Part shown: one piece after another, positions 17,731 through 28,519 of the stretch
Layout of the letters: every line of letters begins with the position of its first letter
Numbering within the stretch: position 1 is the stretch's first letter
From: Chitinophagaceae bacterium UBA4411
GTDB taxonomy: Bacteria; Bacteroidota; Bacteroidia; Chitinophagales; Chitinophagaceae
NCBI GenBank assembly: GCA_002400415.1
Contig: DGQP01000015.1
Span: 124,001 to 188,000 of the forward strand
DNA length: 64,000 nucleotides
Direction: 5' to 3'
Notes under the pieces: model-generated
The model's input: the letters and a program-made list of their open reading frames with translations, nothing else
Told to the model about the DNA's origin: nothing
Databases searched by the model: none
Program-made: the position numbers and the translations under genes

Positions 17731-19008
17731 ATGAAGATAAAAGGACTCAGGTGGTATATCATCGGGCTCATCGGGCTGGCAACGATCATTAATTATATTG
17801 ACCGTACTGCTATCAATATCCTCTGGCCTTATATTCATAAGGATTTTGGTATTGCCGAAGCAGACAGCAAGGATTCGCTGAAACTGATCACCACTTTTTT
17901 TATGATCGCTTATGCGATCGGGCAGACAGTGACTGGCAAACTAATGGATGCGATTGGTACCCGGCTGGGTTTTCTCGTGTCGATAGCAGGATGGAGTGTT
18001 TCGATTGCCCTGCATGCATTGGCGAAGACCCTGGCATCATTCAATGTGTTTCGCTTCTTCCTTGGGTTAAGTGAAGCCGGTAACTGGCCGGGTGCTGCTA
18101 AAAATAATGCAGAATGGTTTCCTGCAAAAGAAAGAGCTATTGCACAGGGAATTTTTGGAGCAGGAGCTTCCCTGGGTTCTGTTGTAGCTGCACCCTTTAT
18201 TGCCTACTTATACATTGCGTTTGGCTGGAAGCTGACTTTCGCAGGCATTGGTGTACTGGGTTTGTTATGGATTATTCCCTGGTTAGTGATCAATAAAAAC
18301 ACACCAGATAAACATCCCTGGATTACTAAAGAGGAACAGGAGCATATTTTACAATCCGCTGCTAACAAGGCTACGGCTCCTGTTGCATCAGAAGTGTACT
18401 CCTGGAAACAATTACTGGGTTTCAAAAATACATGGGCTGTTATTTCTTCCCGTTTCTTTATTGACCCGGTGTGGTGGATGTTTGTAACCTGGCTCCCCTT
18501 TTTCTTAAAAGAGAATTTTGGTTTTGATATTAAACAGGTGGGGGCGTTTGCGTGGGTTCCGTTTCTTTTTGCAGCTATTGGCGGGTTAGCCGGCGGCTTC
18601 TTCTCTTCCCTGCAAATCAAAAAAGGGAAAGCGGCTGTTGTTGCAAGAAAAGATGCCATCAGTATCGGTAGTGTGATCATGCTGGTTTCATTGGGGAGCA
18701 CTGCTTTTTACCTCAATCAGCTCAGGGAACAGCCTGGTGTGGCTATAGCGCTGATCAGTTCAACTTTATTTGGTTTTCAGTTCCTGATCAATAACCTGCA
18801 AACATTGCCCGGTGACTATTTCCATGGAAAAAATGTAGGCACTGTTGCCGGTATGGGAGGAACATCGGCAGTGGCGGGAACACTGATTGTGACCTGGCTG
18901 GTGCCGGTATTAACCCAAACAAGTTACACTTCATTTTTCCTGATGGCTGCCCTGCTGGTGCCATTGTCATGGATATGTATCATGTTCATTGTATCAAAAA
19001 GAAAGTAA
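17731..19008 (+). CDS. MFS transporter, hexuronate (ACS) type
   Basis: A 425-residue inner-membrane transporter with about 12 hydrophobic helices. The opening IIGLIGLATIINYIDRTAINILWP and the segment FRFFLGLSEAGNWPGAAK are hallmarks of the anion:cation symporter branch that includes the ExuT hexuronate transporters. GRYLMD-type loop residues appear as GKLMDAIGTRLGF. In the alginate context it likely imports unsaturated uronate monomers or DEH produced in the periplasm. The codon at 17728 is GTG followed at once by ATG 17731, which is taken as start. It sits 10 bases after the beta-helix gene. Confidence 0.9.
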   Translation: MKIKGLRWYIIGLIGLATIINYIDRTAINILWPYIHKDFGIAEADSKDSLKLITTFFMIAYAIGQTVTGKLMDAIGTRLGFLVSIAGWSVSIALHALAKTLASFNVFRFFLGLSEAGNWPGAAKNNAEWFPAKERAIAQGIFGAGASLGSVVAAPFIAYLYIAFGWKLTFAGIGVLGLLWIIPWLVINKNTPDKHPWITKEEQEHILQSAANKATAPVASEVYSWKQLLGFKNTWAVISSRFFIDPVWWMFVTWLPFFLKENFGFDIKQVGAFAWVPFLFAAIGGLAGGFFSSLQIKKGKAAVVARKDAISIGSVIMLVSLGSTAFYLNQLREQPGVAIALISSTLFGFQFLINNLQTLPGDYFHGKNVGTVAGMGGTSAVAGTLIVTWLVPVLTQTSYTSFFLMAALLVPLSWICIMFIVSKRK

Positions 19009-19039
19009 CGACATAACAAAACGATTAAAAAGCTGCTAT

Positions 19040-22000
19040 ATGAAAAGGATCTTATTTACCATGTTGCTGTCCCTGTTTGCCGGATTGTTATACAGCCAGA
19101 CAACTTATTATTGGGTAGGTGGGGCAAGCCCGTCAAGTTTTACATCAAATAGTAACTGGAATACTGCATTAGACGGAAGCGGTAGTACTCGTGTTGCTTC
19201 AGCCACAACAGATATACTGATATTTGACGGAACGAATATCGGTGGTAGTATTCCTGCTACAGGATTGGTAACTGCTACTGCCACTTCAACGACATGCGGG
19301 CAGCTAAAGCTACAAAATGGAGCACTGGTTAATCTCGGCCGTGCATCCGCAGGAAGTGCCAATATTACTATTTCCGGAGATGGGTCGCCAGCTGAGGATT
19401 TTGTTGTTGGCGCGGGATGCACACTTACGTTGGGAATGGCTGTTTATAATTACGATGTGAGAATCGTTTTAGCGGGTGTGGCAACGGGTTCAGTTAACGG
19501 CACAGTTTATTTATCACCACTTTCATCGCCGGTTCATACGGCAAGTTATATCACTGCAGCTGCAGCTAATTCACTGATATTTCAAACCGGCTCTGTTTGC
19601 CATATTTCAGATTCAACGTCATCCTCCGGTTTTAACGGGTCAGTTGCCGGAAGTATCATTTTCAAAACCGGGGCGTCTTTATATTATTATACAGGCCGGA
19701 GCCCGGTAGGCAATAATTCGACCACGCAATTTACCCTGTTTGAACCTGGAAGTAACCTTTACTTCATGAATTCAAATGTTAGTTATATCGATGGCACAAC
19801 TGCTTACGCAAGTTCTTCGTGGGTAAATCAGAAAATCCTGGCAAACCTTTATGTACTCAACAATAGTACGCTAAAAGCAGACGGACCGGTTCATAAAATA
19901 GAAAACTTTACGATTGATGACGGAGCATCATTTATAACACACAGCAGTGGTAACACACCAGTTGTGGGTGATTTAATTGTAAACGGAACTTTGAATGCGC
20001 CTTCAGGAAGTTCCAATATTCTTGTGTTAGGTGGCAGCAGCCCTCAGGCTGTTTCTGGTACTGGTATAATAAACATACCTGCACTTACTGTCGCTAATTA
20101 CAGCGATGTTACATTTTCTGCTTCTGTTTCCGTTTTAACTGCAGCGAATGTATATGGGAAAGTTGATTTTGGTGCAACAAAACAAATAAGCGGACCCGGC
20201 ACATTTACTTCCAGAGTTGATGCCAGCGCCGCTTCTGTATCAGGTAATACTACTGCCGGATCTTTTATTGTAACAGGTGTTACCGGTACAATTGCCAGCG
20301 TGGTAGGTTTGAAAATCACCGGACCTGGTATTGATGCGAATACTAATGTTATTGGCTTTTCAGGTACAAATGCTACGTTGAATCTTTCAAAACCTGCCAT
20401 TGCCACCACGACTGGTTCTGCATTTACGTTTACAAGTGATACAGCTATTATTGCAACAGCCCACCCGAGTGGATTAGATAGTCTGAATGGCTCAGTGGTG
20501 GTAGTGGGTTCTAAGACATTTCAGAACGGAACAAGTTATATTATTAACGGAGCAACCAGTTGGCCTTTTGGTGTAACAAGCGGCAGCACGGCAAATTCTG
20601 TTACCGCAGCTTTTGTTGAGATCAATGCACCTGTAACAGTGAACAGAGGCGTCTCTGTTTCCAGTCATTTGAGTATTAACGGGAAAATGACACTTCGCCC
20701 TCTGGATGAGGTAAATATTGTGTCAGGTGCTGTCATCAACGGAACGCCAGGAGCATCGAACTATATTGTAACCGACTATAACAGTACTACCGGAGATCAG
20801 AGTATTGTTAAACTGGAAAATATTACGACTGCTGCATTAATACCAATAGGAACGACTAATAACTATTTACCTGTAACAATTACACCGGCGTCATCCTCGG
20901 ATTTTTCATTGGCTGTTTTTGAAGGCATTACTTCAAATGGTATGATTACCGGTTCAGCCCTGACACCGGCGCAAAAGCAAACAGTTGTCAATGCAGTCTG
21001 GAATATTAACAGGCTTACCGGTTCTGGTAATGCAGATATTCAATTGGGCTGGGCTACAGCCCTGGAGGGATCAACCTTTACTACATTACCTTCAAGTGAT
21101 ATAGGACTGATCATCAATAACGGATCATCCTGGTCATTGCCAACAGGTACAGGAGATAATACAGGGAATACAGTACTGGCGACCGTCAGCAGTTTCGGAT
21201 CTTTCAGTGCAGGTGCCGTTCCTCCAACACAGCCTTTTGTGTTCAATGCTATTCCTGTGAAAACATATGGAGATGCTGACTTTAATGGCGGGGCCACCAG
21301 CCTGAATACCACACAACCGATTATTTACTCAAGCAGCGATCCTGCTGTGGCAACGATTGTGAATGGCGATATTCATATTGTCGGAGCCGGTGTGGCTGAC
21401 ATCACTGCTTCGCAGGCCAGCGATGGATTTTACCCGGCAGCAAGTGTTACGCAGACATTGACAGTGAATAAGGCCGCATTAACCATTACAGCAGATGATA
21501 AACTGAAGTTTGAAGGACAGGCAAATCCCGTATTGACTGCAACATATACCGGGTTTGTTTTAAGTGAAACGCCAGCAGTATTATTAACGCCGGCTGTGTT
21601 AACCACAACGGCAGTGCTGGCTTCGGCTCCCGGCACATATCCTATAACAGTTACAGGGGCCACATCAGGAAATTATGATATCGTCTTTACAAACGGAGTG
21701 CTGACGGTGCAGCCCAAACAAAACCAGACGATCACTTTTAATGCGTTGCCGGTAAAAACATATGGGAATGCAGATTTTGCCGCAGGTGGCAGCAGCACTA
21801 ACAATACAATACCGGTAACTTATGCCAGCAGCAATACCAGCGTGGCCACGATAATAGGAAGCACTATTCATATCGTGGGGGCAGGAACTTCAACCATTAC
21901 CGCTTCACAAGCCGGCAATGCAGGGTATTTTCCTGCGGCAGATGTAGCAAGAACATTGACTGTAAATAAAGTGAACCTGACTGTAAGAGTAAGAGATACA

Positions 22001-22480
22001 ACAAGAATTGAAGGGCAGGTGAACCCGGATTTCACTATGGCATATACAGGATTTGTATTGGGTGAAACGGCGTCTAATCTCGGTACAGCCCCGGTTATTG
22101 AAACCAGCGCCACCATTAATTCGGCAGCAGGCTACTATGCTGTTACGCCGGTTGCCGGAGTTTCACAAAATTATAATTTCATTTATGTGGCAGGAAGGCT
22201 GACCATTTACCCGCCTGGCGGAAACGGGCAGCAATACATGCATGCATTCATGAGCAACAGCACAACGCTGAATGTCCGTGTGTTCTCCGTAGAGCCAGCT
22301 TTAGGAGATATCCGGTTGTACGACCTTGCCGGCCGGCCGTTATTAAAGAAAAATTTCTATATGCCTGCCGGGTTTGCCACAACAACCATCCAGATACCAA
22401 CATTGCCATCCGGTTTGTATGTGGTTACCATAACAGGAAATGGTGTTGACCTGAAAAAGACTATACCTATTATTAAATAA
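19040..22480 (+). CDS. Large secreted MBG-repeat protein with T9SS sorting domain
   Basis: An 1146-residue surface or secreted protein. A signal peptide (MKRILFTMLLSLFAGLLYSQ) is followed by an autotransporter-like repetitive region (TYYWVGGASPSSFTSNSNW start, common in Bacteroidota adhesins). From about residue 735 come two tandem MBG-type modules, each beginning FNA(I/L)PVKTYG and containing TIT/HIVGAG and LTVNK. The last 80 residues form a type IX secretion domain (RLYDLAGRPLL, LPSGLYVVTI). ATG 19040 is chosen over 18989, which would put 17 charged residues before the signal. A role in binding substrate or cells is inferred only from its position between transporter and lyase genes. Confidence 0.8.
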   Translation: MKRILFTMLLSLFAGLLYSQTTYYWVGGASPSSFTSNSNWNTALDGSGSTRVASATTDILIFDGTNIGGSIPATGLVTATATSTTCGQLKLQNGALVNLGRASAGSANITISGDGSPAEDFVVGAGCTLTLGMAVYNYDVRIVLAGVATGSVNGTVYLSPLSSPVHTASYITAAAANSLIFQTGSVCHISDSTSSSGFNGSVAGSIIFKTGASLYYYTGRSPVGNNSTTQFTLFEPGSNLYFMNSNVSYIDGTTAYASSSWVNQKILANLYVLNNSTLKADGPVHKIENFTIDDGASFITHSSGNTPVVGDLIVNGTLNAPSGSSNILVLGGSSPQAVSGTGIINIPALTVANYSDVTFSASVSVLTAANVYGKVDFGATKQISGPGTFTSRVDASAASVSGNTTAGSFIVTGVTGTIASVVGLKITGPGIDANTNVIGFSGTNATLNLSKPAIATTTGSAFTFTSDTAIIATAHPSGLDSLNGSVVVVGSKTFQNGTSYIINGATSWPFGVTSGSTANSVTAAFVEINAPVTVNRGVSVSSHLSINGKMTLRPLDEVNIVSGAVINGTPGASNYIVTDYNSTTGDQSIVKLENITTAALIPIGTTNNYLPVTITPASSSDFSLAVFEGITSNGMITGSALTPAQKQTVVNAVWNINRLTGSGNADIQLGWATALEGSTFTTLPSSDIGLIINNGSSWSLPTGTGDNTGNTVLATVSSFGSFSAGAVPPTQPFVFNAIPVKTYGDADFNGGATSLNTTQPIIYSSSDPAVATIVNGDIHIVGAGVADITASQASDGFYPAASVTQTLTVNKAALTITADDKLKFEGQANPVLTATYTGFVLSETPAVLLTPAVLTTTAVLASAPGTYPITVTGATSGNYDIVFTNGVLTVQPKQNQTITFNALPVKTYGNADFAAGGSSTNNTIPVTYASSNTSVATIIGSTIHIVGAGTSTITASQAGNAGYFPAADVARTLTVNKVNLTVRVRDTTRIEGQVNPDFTMAYTGFVLGETASNLGTAPVIETSATINSAAGYYAVTPVAGVSQNYNFIYVAGRLTIYPPGGNGQQYMHAFMSNSTTLNVRVFSVEPALGDIRLYDLAGRPLLKKNFYMPAGFATTTIQIPTLPSGLYVVTITGNGVDLKKTIPIIK

Positions 22481-22487
22481 GAAAAAT

Positions 22488-23693
22488 ATGAAACGGGTAT
22501 TGTTATCAATAATTGGTTTAGGACTTATCAGTTGCCAGGCTACTAATGCTTTTAAGCAGCCGGGTAAGCCTGTTGTGTATGCCCTGAACCTTCAGGCACT
22601 GGAAAAAAATAAAAAAAGGATCAATGCAAAAGATGTTCAGGTATTACCGGCCTATAAGCTATTGATCAAAGATGCTGATAAGGCGCTTGAATTTGGCCCG
22701 GTGAGTGTGATGGAGAAAAAGAATATTCCTCCCAGCGGCGATAAACATGATTATATGAGCCTGGCTCCTTATTTCTGGCCCAACCCGGATACAAAGGACG
22801 GGATGCCTTATATAAGAAAGGATGGCCAGACAAATCCGGAAGTGAAAGACTACATGGATAAAGAGTATATGCCAAAGCTCTGTTCGGAAGTGCAAACGCT
22901 GGCACTGGCCTATTATTTTTCCGGGGAAAATAGATACGCTGAGCATGCGGCGAAGCTATTGCGGGTTTGGTTTTTAGATTCTGCCACCCGGATGAACCCG
23001 AACCTGAATTTTGCCCAGGCTATAAAAGGGGTAAATACAGGAAGAGGAGCCGGGCTGATCGACTCCCGTCATTTTATTAAAGTGGTGGATGCTATCGGGC
23101 TGCTCCGCGATTCTAAATACTGGAAAGAAACCGACCAGCAGGGAATGAAAAAATGGTTCAGCGATTTCCTGAACTGGATGCAGACCAGCAAAAATGGTGT
23201 TGATGAAATGAATGCAGATAATAACCACGGAGCTTTCTATGACGCACAGCGGTTGTCAATGGCATTGTTTACCGACAATAAAGAACTGGCCGGAAAAATT
23301 GTATTGAATGCGGCGGACAGGCTGGATAAACAAATGAATAACGAAGGCTTATTCCCCAAAGAGCTGGCGAGAACAATCTCCTTGCATTACTCCGCATTTG
23401 TGCTTAATGCATTTTTTACCATTGCTCAGATGGCGGACAAAGCGGGCATCGATTTTTGGAGTATGACAACTCCCTCCGGGAAATCCCTGAAAAAAGCTTT
23501 TGAAACATTGAAGCCTTACCTGGTACAGGAAAAAAGCTGGGAAAGCCCCCAGATCAAAGATTTTGATTTTGAAGATGGTTACCCCCTGTTGCTGGAAGGG
23601 GCTACCCATTTTAATTGCAGGTCTTGCCGGGAAGATGTGAACAGGCTGGCAGCCGGTAAATCAGAACGCTTACGACTTAACCTGCTATACTAA
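22488..23693 (+). CDS. PL38-like alginate lyase (alginate_lyase superfamily)
   Basis: A 401-residue lipoprotein (GLGLISCQAT, Cys about 16) with the alpha/alpha-toroid alginate-lyase fold. Seen: GDKHDYMSLAPYFWPNPDT, a signature of this group, ALAYYFSG, AIKGVNTGRGAGLIDSRHF, NADNNHGAFYDAQ with the likely active-site Asn-His, and ELARTISLHYSAF. The pattern fits PL38, a family characterised from a Bacteroides ovatus alginate locus that also has PL6 and PL17 enzymes, the same trio as here (from memory). PL5 is less likely given the PYFWPNPDT motif and lipidation. It immediately precedes susC by 31 bases and would act at the cell surface or in the periplasm. Confidence 0.8.
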   Translation: MKRVLLSIIGLGLISCQATNAFKQPGKPVVYALNLQALEKNKKRINAKDVQVLPAYKLLIKDADKALEFGPVSVMEKKNIPPSGDKHDYMSLAPYFWPNPDTKDGMPYIRKDGQTNPEVKDYMDKEYMPKLCSEVQTLALAYYFSGENRYAEHAAKLLRVWFLDSATRMNPNLNFAQAIKGVNTGRGAGLIDSRHFIKVVDAIGLLRDSKYWKETDQQGMKKWFSDFLNWMQTSKNGVDEMNADNNHGAFYDAQRLSMALFTDNKELAGKIVLNAADRLDKQMNNEGLFPKELARTISLHYSAFVLNAFFTIAQMADKAGIDFWSMTTPSGKSLKKAFETLKPYLVQEKSWESPQIKDFDFEDGYPLLLEGATHFNCRSCREDVNRLAAGKSERLRLNLLY

Positions 23694-23724
23694 TAACGAT
23701 TTGTAAATATTTTAAACTGCTATT

Positions 23725-26700
23725 ATGAAAAAATTACAGTGCTTGTTCTTCATCTTGCTCCTGCTGGGCGGTACTGCGATGGCGCAGAAGAAAACGATAA
23801 CCGGGAAGGTGATAAACCAGGCAACCGGAGAGCCTTTGCTTGGTGTGAGTATCCTGGTGGATAAACAAAAGGGAGGGACTACAACAAAACAAGACGGGAC
23901 CTATTCTATTTCTGTTTCCGGAACTTCATCAATACTCGTTTTTTCTTCGGTGGGTTTTATATCACAAACAGTCCTGGTTGGCGACAAAACCACAGTTGAT
24001 ATATCCATGCAGCCGATGATTATTGATAATAATGAAGTGGTGGTGATCGGTTATGGCACACAAAGAAAATCTCACCTGACCGGTGCCGTATCAAAGTATA
24101 AAAATGAAAAGCTTGATGAAACGCCGGTGTCAAGGCTGGACCAGGCATTGCAGGGCAAGATAGCCGGTGTGCAAATCCAGAACCTGACTTCAGAAGCAGG
24201 GGCTGACCCTAAGATCCGTATCCGCGGGGTCAACTCATTTAGTGCCGGTGCGGACCCATTGGTAGTGGTGGATGGTCATCCTGTTCCTGATGGTCTTGCT
24301 TTTGTAAACATGGCGGACGTGGAATCAGTTGAAGTATTGAAAGATGCTGCCTCAGCAGCTATTTATGGCTCAAGGGGCGCAAGCGGTGTAATTATTATTA
24401 CAACAAAAAGCGGCAAAGCCGAAAAGCCAAAATACACTGTCAAGTTTTCTACAGGTGCAAAAACACAATATGAATTATACCCGATGATGTCAGTAACGGA
24501 GTATACGAATATGCTCTTTTATGAAGCAGCATTGAAATCAAAAGATCCCAGCATAACTCCGCCAACGGGTTCTGCTATTATCAGCAATAATGAACGGGCT
24601 GCGTATGTGCTCGAAAACCAGATTTTAGGTCAGGCTACTGACTGGCAAAAAGAAGCGCTGAGAAATGCTACGGTGAGGAATTTACAGGTGAATGTTTCCG
24701 GCGGGTCAAGAGCATTAAAATATTATATCTCCGGGGCCTATCAAAAGGACCAGGGAATGATGTACCACAGTGAGTATGACCGTTTCAGTCTGCGTACCAA
24801 ACTGGATGCTGAATTGAGCAAGAAGGTAAAACTGAGTTTTAATCTTAACCCTTCCTATATTAAGAGAGAAAGGCCTTCGGTCAATTTCATTGATTTTGTC
24901 AGGTTCCAATCTTACCTGCCTGTTTATCATACGGAGACTTCAGCGGCATTTATAAACCAGGATCCTCTCTGGGTAAATATAAAACCGGGTGACTATGCAC
25001 AGGCAAGACATTTTAATGGCCGGGTATATACAGGACTAATGCCCGATGGCAGTTTGTGGACTACTACATCCGCATCCAGTCCATTTAATACCGCAAATAA
25101 TACACCTAAATCTGTGATGGATACGAGGACCATCAATACCAATGATTACAGGATACAAAGTTCGGGAGATATAACTGTTAATATTATCCCGGGCCTTGAT
25201 TTTAAAGCCCTGGGAAGTATTTATATTAATTATTCAACAGGCCTCGATTTTGCAAAACGTAACTCAAACCGGGATGGCGATGTGAACAGGGGGGTGTACA
25301 CTAACCAATTCACTTCCGATATCCTGTCAGAAAATACACTGAATTATACAAAGAAGATCAAAAAACACTCTATTGGTCTGTTAGCCGGGTTTACGGCCCA
25401 GCAAACAAAAGTGAAAATGGACCGGCAGGTGGGGCTTGATTTTCCAAGCGATAATATCCCTTCCTTTAACACTGCAAAACAAATAGAACAGCCTTCTGTT
25501 GATGCGAATGGTAATCTGCAGGGGACTTACACGTTCAAATACCAGGAAGGATTATTATCCTATCTGGGAAGAGTATTGTATAGCTATGATAATAAGTATT
25601 TATTTTCTGCAAGCTTCAGGAGAGACGGAAGTTCAAAATTTGCAACTGGAAATAAATGGGGAAATTTCCCTTCTGTTTCTTTAGGCTGGGTGTTAACGGA
25701 AGAAAAATTCATGGAAGATATAAACTGGCTGAGTAACTTAAAAATCAGGAGTAGTTACGGTGTGTCCGGTAATAACAGGATACCCAACTATCTTTTTGAA
25801 GATCTTTTATACGGTGCTAATTACCCGCTCGGTGGTGGTACCGGGGTTGTATTTACCGGGCAGGTGCCTTCCAGCAATGTAACTGCCAATCCTGACATCA
25901 GTTGGGAAACAACAAGGCAATATAATTTTGGTGTCGATCTTTCACTATTTAGAAATGTTATCAGTTTTTCAGCAGACATTTATCGTTCCAGGTCCAACGA
26001 CCTGTTATTGCAGCAGCCAACAATGTCCACTACCGGGGCTTTATATTTCATTAATAATATAGGTGAGTTACAGAATAATGGGTTTGAATTTGAGCTGACG
26101 ACAAACAATATCAGGAGAAAGAATTTTAAATGGACCACCACCGCTAACCTGTCACACAATAAAAACGAATTAGTGGGTTACGGAGGCCAGCCATTTTCAT
26201 TAAGCTATGGCGAAAGGTCTGAAGTATACCTGAACCGGGTAGGAGATCCGCTGGTTCAGTATTTCGGGTATAAAACAGATGGTGTCTGGCTTTCTCAACA
26301 GCAGATCAATGATGCTGTTGCTGCGGGATTAACCACAAACCTGAGTAATGTATTTGTTCCGGGTGGCCTGAAACTGGTGGATGTGAATGGCGATAACGTA
26401 CTGAATGAAAATGACCGTGTGGTTACCGGTTCGCCGTATCCTGACTTTACCTGGGGACTCAGTAATAATTTTACTTATAAAGCATTCGACCTGAGTTTTA
26501 TGTTCCAGGGCGTGCAGGGTGGTCAATTGGTGAATGGCGACCCCAACTATAATGAAACAAAACGGTACAATAAGAACTACAATACAAACCGCTGGCTGAG
26601 CCCGATGTTCCCCGGCGATGGCAAAACTCCCTATTCTACAGTCGGATTTAACTGGATGCTGACCGATTATGTGGTGGAAGATGCTTCTTATTATGCACTG

Positions 26701-26943
26701 CGTGAAGTGGTGGTTGGCTACACACTTCCTGAAAAGGCCGGTAAGTCACTTGGACTTAACTCCATGAGAATATACTTCTCCGGGCAGAACTTATTTTTCA
26801 GGAGCGCCGCCGGGTACAGGGGAATTAATACAGAAGCCCGTTTTACCAGTGGCCCATATGCCACACCTCTTGCAGATGGCTACCAGCGGGGAAGCTTTCC
26901 AACACCCAAGACATTCTTATTTGGTATCGACATTAACTTTTAA
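23725..26943 (+). CDS. susC: SusC/RagA-type TonB-dependent outer-membrane transporter
   Basis: A 1072-residue transporter. After the signal peptide comes a carboxypeptidase-like domain (TITGKVINQATGEPLLGVSILV, about 22-100), a TonB-box-like stretch (EVVVIGYGTQRK), the plug with GKIAGVQIQN, IRIRGVNSF, DPLVVVDG and VLKDAASAAIYGSRGASGVIIITTKSG, and a 22-strand barrel ending in IDINF. There is no N-terminal STN domain, so it is not expected to signal to a FecR/sigma pair, agreeing with the lacI-type control of the locus. With the SusD partner 19 bases downstream it should import alginate oligosaccharides. Confidence 0.96.
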   Translation: MKKLQCLFFILLLLGGTAMAQKKTITGKVINQATGEPLLGVSILVDKQKGGTTTKQDGTYSISVSGTSSILVFSSVGFISQTVLVGDKTTVDISMQPMIIDNNEVVVIGYGTQRKSHLTGAVSKYKNEKLDETPVSRLDQALQGKIAGVQIQNLTSEAGADPKIRIRGVNSFSAGADPLVVVDGHPVPDGLAFVNMADVESVEVLKDAASAAIYGSRGASGVIIITTKSGKAEKPKYTVKFSTGAKTQYELYPMMSVTEYTNMLFYEAALKSKDPSITPPTGSAIISNNERAAYVLENQILGQATDWQKEALRNATVRNLQVNVSGGSRALKYYISGAYQKDQGMMYHSEYDRFSLRTKLDAELSKKVKLSFNLNPSYIKRERPSVNFIDFVRFQSYLPVYHTETSAAFINQDPLWVNIKPGDYAQARHFNGRVYTGLMPDGSLWTTTSASSPFNTANNTPKSVMDTRTINTNDYRIQSSGDITVNIIPGLDFKALGSIYINYSTGLDFAKRNSNRDGDVNRGVYTNQFTSDILSENTLNYTKKIKKHSIGLLAGFTAQQTKVKMDRQVGLDFPSDNIPSFNTAKQIEQPSVDANGNLQGTYTFKYQEGLLSYLGRVLYSYDNKYLFSASFRRDGSSKFATGNKWGNFPSVSLGWVLTEEKFMEDINWLSNLKIRSSYGVSGNNRIPNYLFEDLLYGANYPLGGGTGVVFTGQVPSSNVTANPDISWETTRQYNFGVDLSLFRNVISFSADIYRSRSNDLLLQQPTMSTTGALYFINNIGELQNNGFEFELTTNNIRRKNFKWTTTANLSHNKNELVGYGGQPFSLSYGERSEVYLNRVGDPLVQYFGYKTDGVWLSQQQINDAVAAGLTTNLSNVFVPGGLKLVDVNGDNVLNENDRVVTGSPYPDFTWGLSNNFTYKAFDLSFMFQGVQGGQLVNGDPNYNETKRYNKNYNTNRWLSPMFPGDGKTPYSTVGFNWMLTDYVVEDASYYALREVVVGYTLPEKAGKSLGLNSMRIYFSGQNLFFRSAAGYRGINTEARFTSGPYATPLADGYQRGSFPTPKTFLFGIDINF

Positions 26944-26962
26944 CCACTCAAAATAGACTATT

Positions 26963-28507
26963 ATGAAATTCAGAATTTTTATCATTTTACTTTGTTGCGG
27001 TGGTTTATTCTCCTGTAAGAAAGTAATTGACCTTCATTCGGAATCAAATCTAAATACGGGTACTTATTATTCCAATTACGATGAAGTCAGGTCTGCTTTA
27101 ACAGGCTGTTACAATGGTTTGCAGGCGGCTCTTTACAATGAATGGCAGTTTACAGAACTGCGAAGCGATAACTCAAAAATGGGTGTTACGGGAAGTACCA
27201 GTAACATCAACCGGGAATTGAGTGACCTGGATATGTTTATTCCCAGCCCGTCACAAGTGCAGATATTTAATTATTGGAGAGCTACGTACAGTAATATCAG
27301 GAATTGTAATATTATTCTGCAAAAACTGGGCGTTATATATAATCCTTCAACAGGCAGCCATACATTTAATGCTATCAGCATTCCTATTACTGAAGCAGAT
27401 CGTAAGCAACTGGCAGGAGAGGCGATGGTCATCAGGGCGTATCATTATTTTAACCTGGTCCGCTTATTCGGAGGAGTATTTTTAATTCACCAGCCGGTGG
27501 CTCCTGCGGAAGCTCCGGGTATCGGCCGCTCATCTGTTGACGATATTTATAAACTTATTCTCGCTGACCTGGGTACTGCAGCAACTTCAATGAACAGTTT
27601 AAAGTATGCACAGATACCATCAACAGAATTGGGAAGGGCTACAAGGTGGGCGGCGAAGGGACTTCTTGCCAAAGCCTATTTGACATTAGGCAGAAAAGCA
27701 GAGGCCATCAGCGAATTACAGGATGTGATCACCAACAGCGGTTATTCCCTGGAAAGCAGCTATGCCAATGTTTTTTCCATTACGAATGAAATGAATAAAG
27801 AAATTCTTTTTGCAGTCCGCTTTAAGGCCGGGGGATTGGGCCTTGGTTCTTCTTTTGGTAATGATTTTGCCCCGCTGGGCACAGGCTCCACTGTTATCAA
27901 TGGTGATGGAGATGGCTGGAATTATCCTACTGCCGAACTGGATACACTGACAAATGGTGATAACCGGAAACCAACTTTGATTAATTCAATAGGGTCTGGT
28001 ACCTCGCTGAAATTATACGTGAAAAAATATTTATTCCCGGTTACATTGGCGAATGACGGGGAAAGCGACTGGCCGGTTCTTCGTTATGCCGATATCCTCT
28101 TAATGATGGCGGAGGCAAAGGGCTACACACAGGAAGGGCTGGATATGATCAATACAGTAAGGCCAAGAGCCGGCTTGCCGAACTATACTATGGCAAATAT
28201 CACCTCGGTTGCCCAGTTTGAAAATGCACTATCACAGGAACGCCGCATTGAATTTGCATTTGAAAACCAGCGCTGGTTCGATCTGCTCCGCTTTAATGTT
28301 ACGATGACGACAGTAACCGCTATTCAGCGCATCAAGGACCATTATGCAGATGAATATGCAGCACATTACAGCACTTATCTTCCGCCAACGCCATCTCTGG
28401 CAACATTGCAGGGATATATAACAGCTGAAAAATTGTTGCTGCCCATACCCCAGCGGGAAATTGATACTAATACACAAATGGTTATCCCTCAAAACCCAGG
28501 ATACTAA
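26963..28507 (+). CDS. susD: SusD/RagB-type surface glycan-binding lipoprotein
   Basis: The 514-residue partner of SusC. A lipoprotein signal ends at LFSCKK (Cys about 18). Family features are YYSNYDEVRSALTGCYNG near the N-terminus, AEAMVIRAYHYFNLVRLFGGV (TPR-like core), WAAKGLLAKAYLTLG, and in the C-terminal half RYADILLMMAEAKG and QERRIEFAFENQRWFDLLRF. Length is usual. It caps the SusC barrel and binds oligosaccharide; alginate specificity is inferred from the neighbours. Confidence 0.96.
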   Translation: MKFRIFIILLCCGGLFSCKKVIDLHSESNLNTGTYYSNYDEVRSALTGCYNGLQAALYNEWQFTELRSDNSKMGVTGSTSNINRELSDLDMFIPSPSQVQIFNYWRATYSNIRNCNIILQKLGVIYNPSTGSHTFNAISIPITEADRKQLAGEAMVIRAYHYFNLVRLFGGVFLIHQPVAPAEAPGIGRSSVDDIYKLILADLGTAATSMNSLKYAQIPSTELGRATRWAAKGLLAKAYLTLGRKAEAISELQDVITNSGYSLESSYANVFSITNEMNKEILFAVRFKAGGLGLGSSFGNDFAPLGTGSTVINGDGDGWNYPTAELDTLTNGDNRKPTLINSIGSGTSLKLYVKKYLFPVTLANDGESDWPVLRYADILLMMAEAKGYTQEGLDMINTVRPRAGLPNYTMANITSVAQFENALSQERRIEFAFENQRWFDLLRFNVTMTTVTAIQRIKDHYADEYAAHYSTYLPPTPSLATLQGYITAEKLLLPIPQREIDTNTQMVIPQNPGY

Positions 28508-28519
28508 AAAATATAAGTA

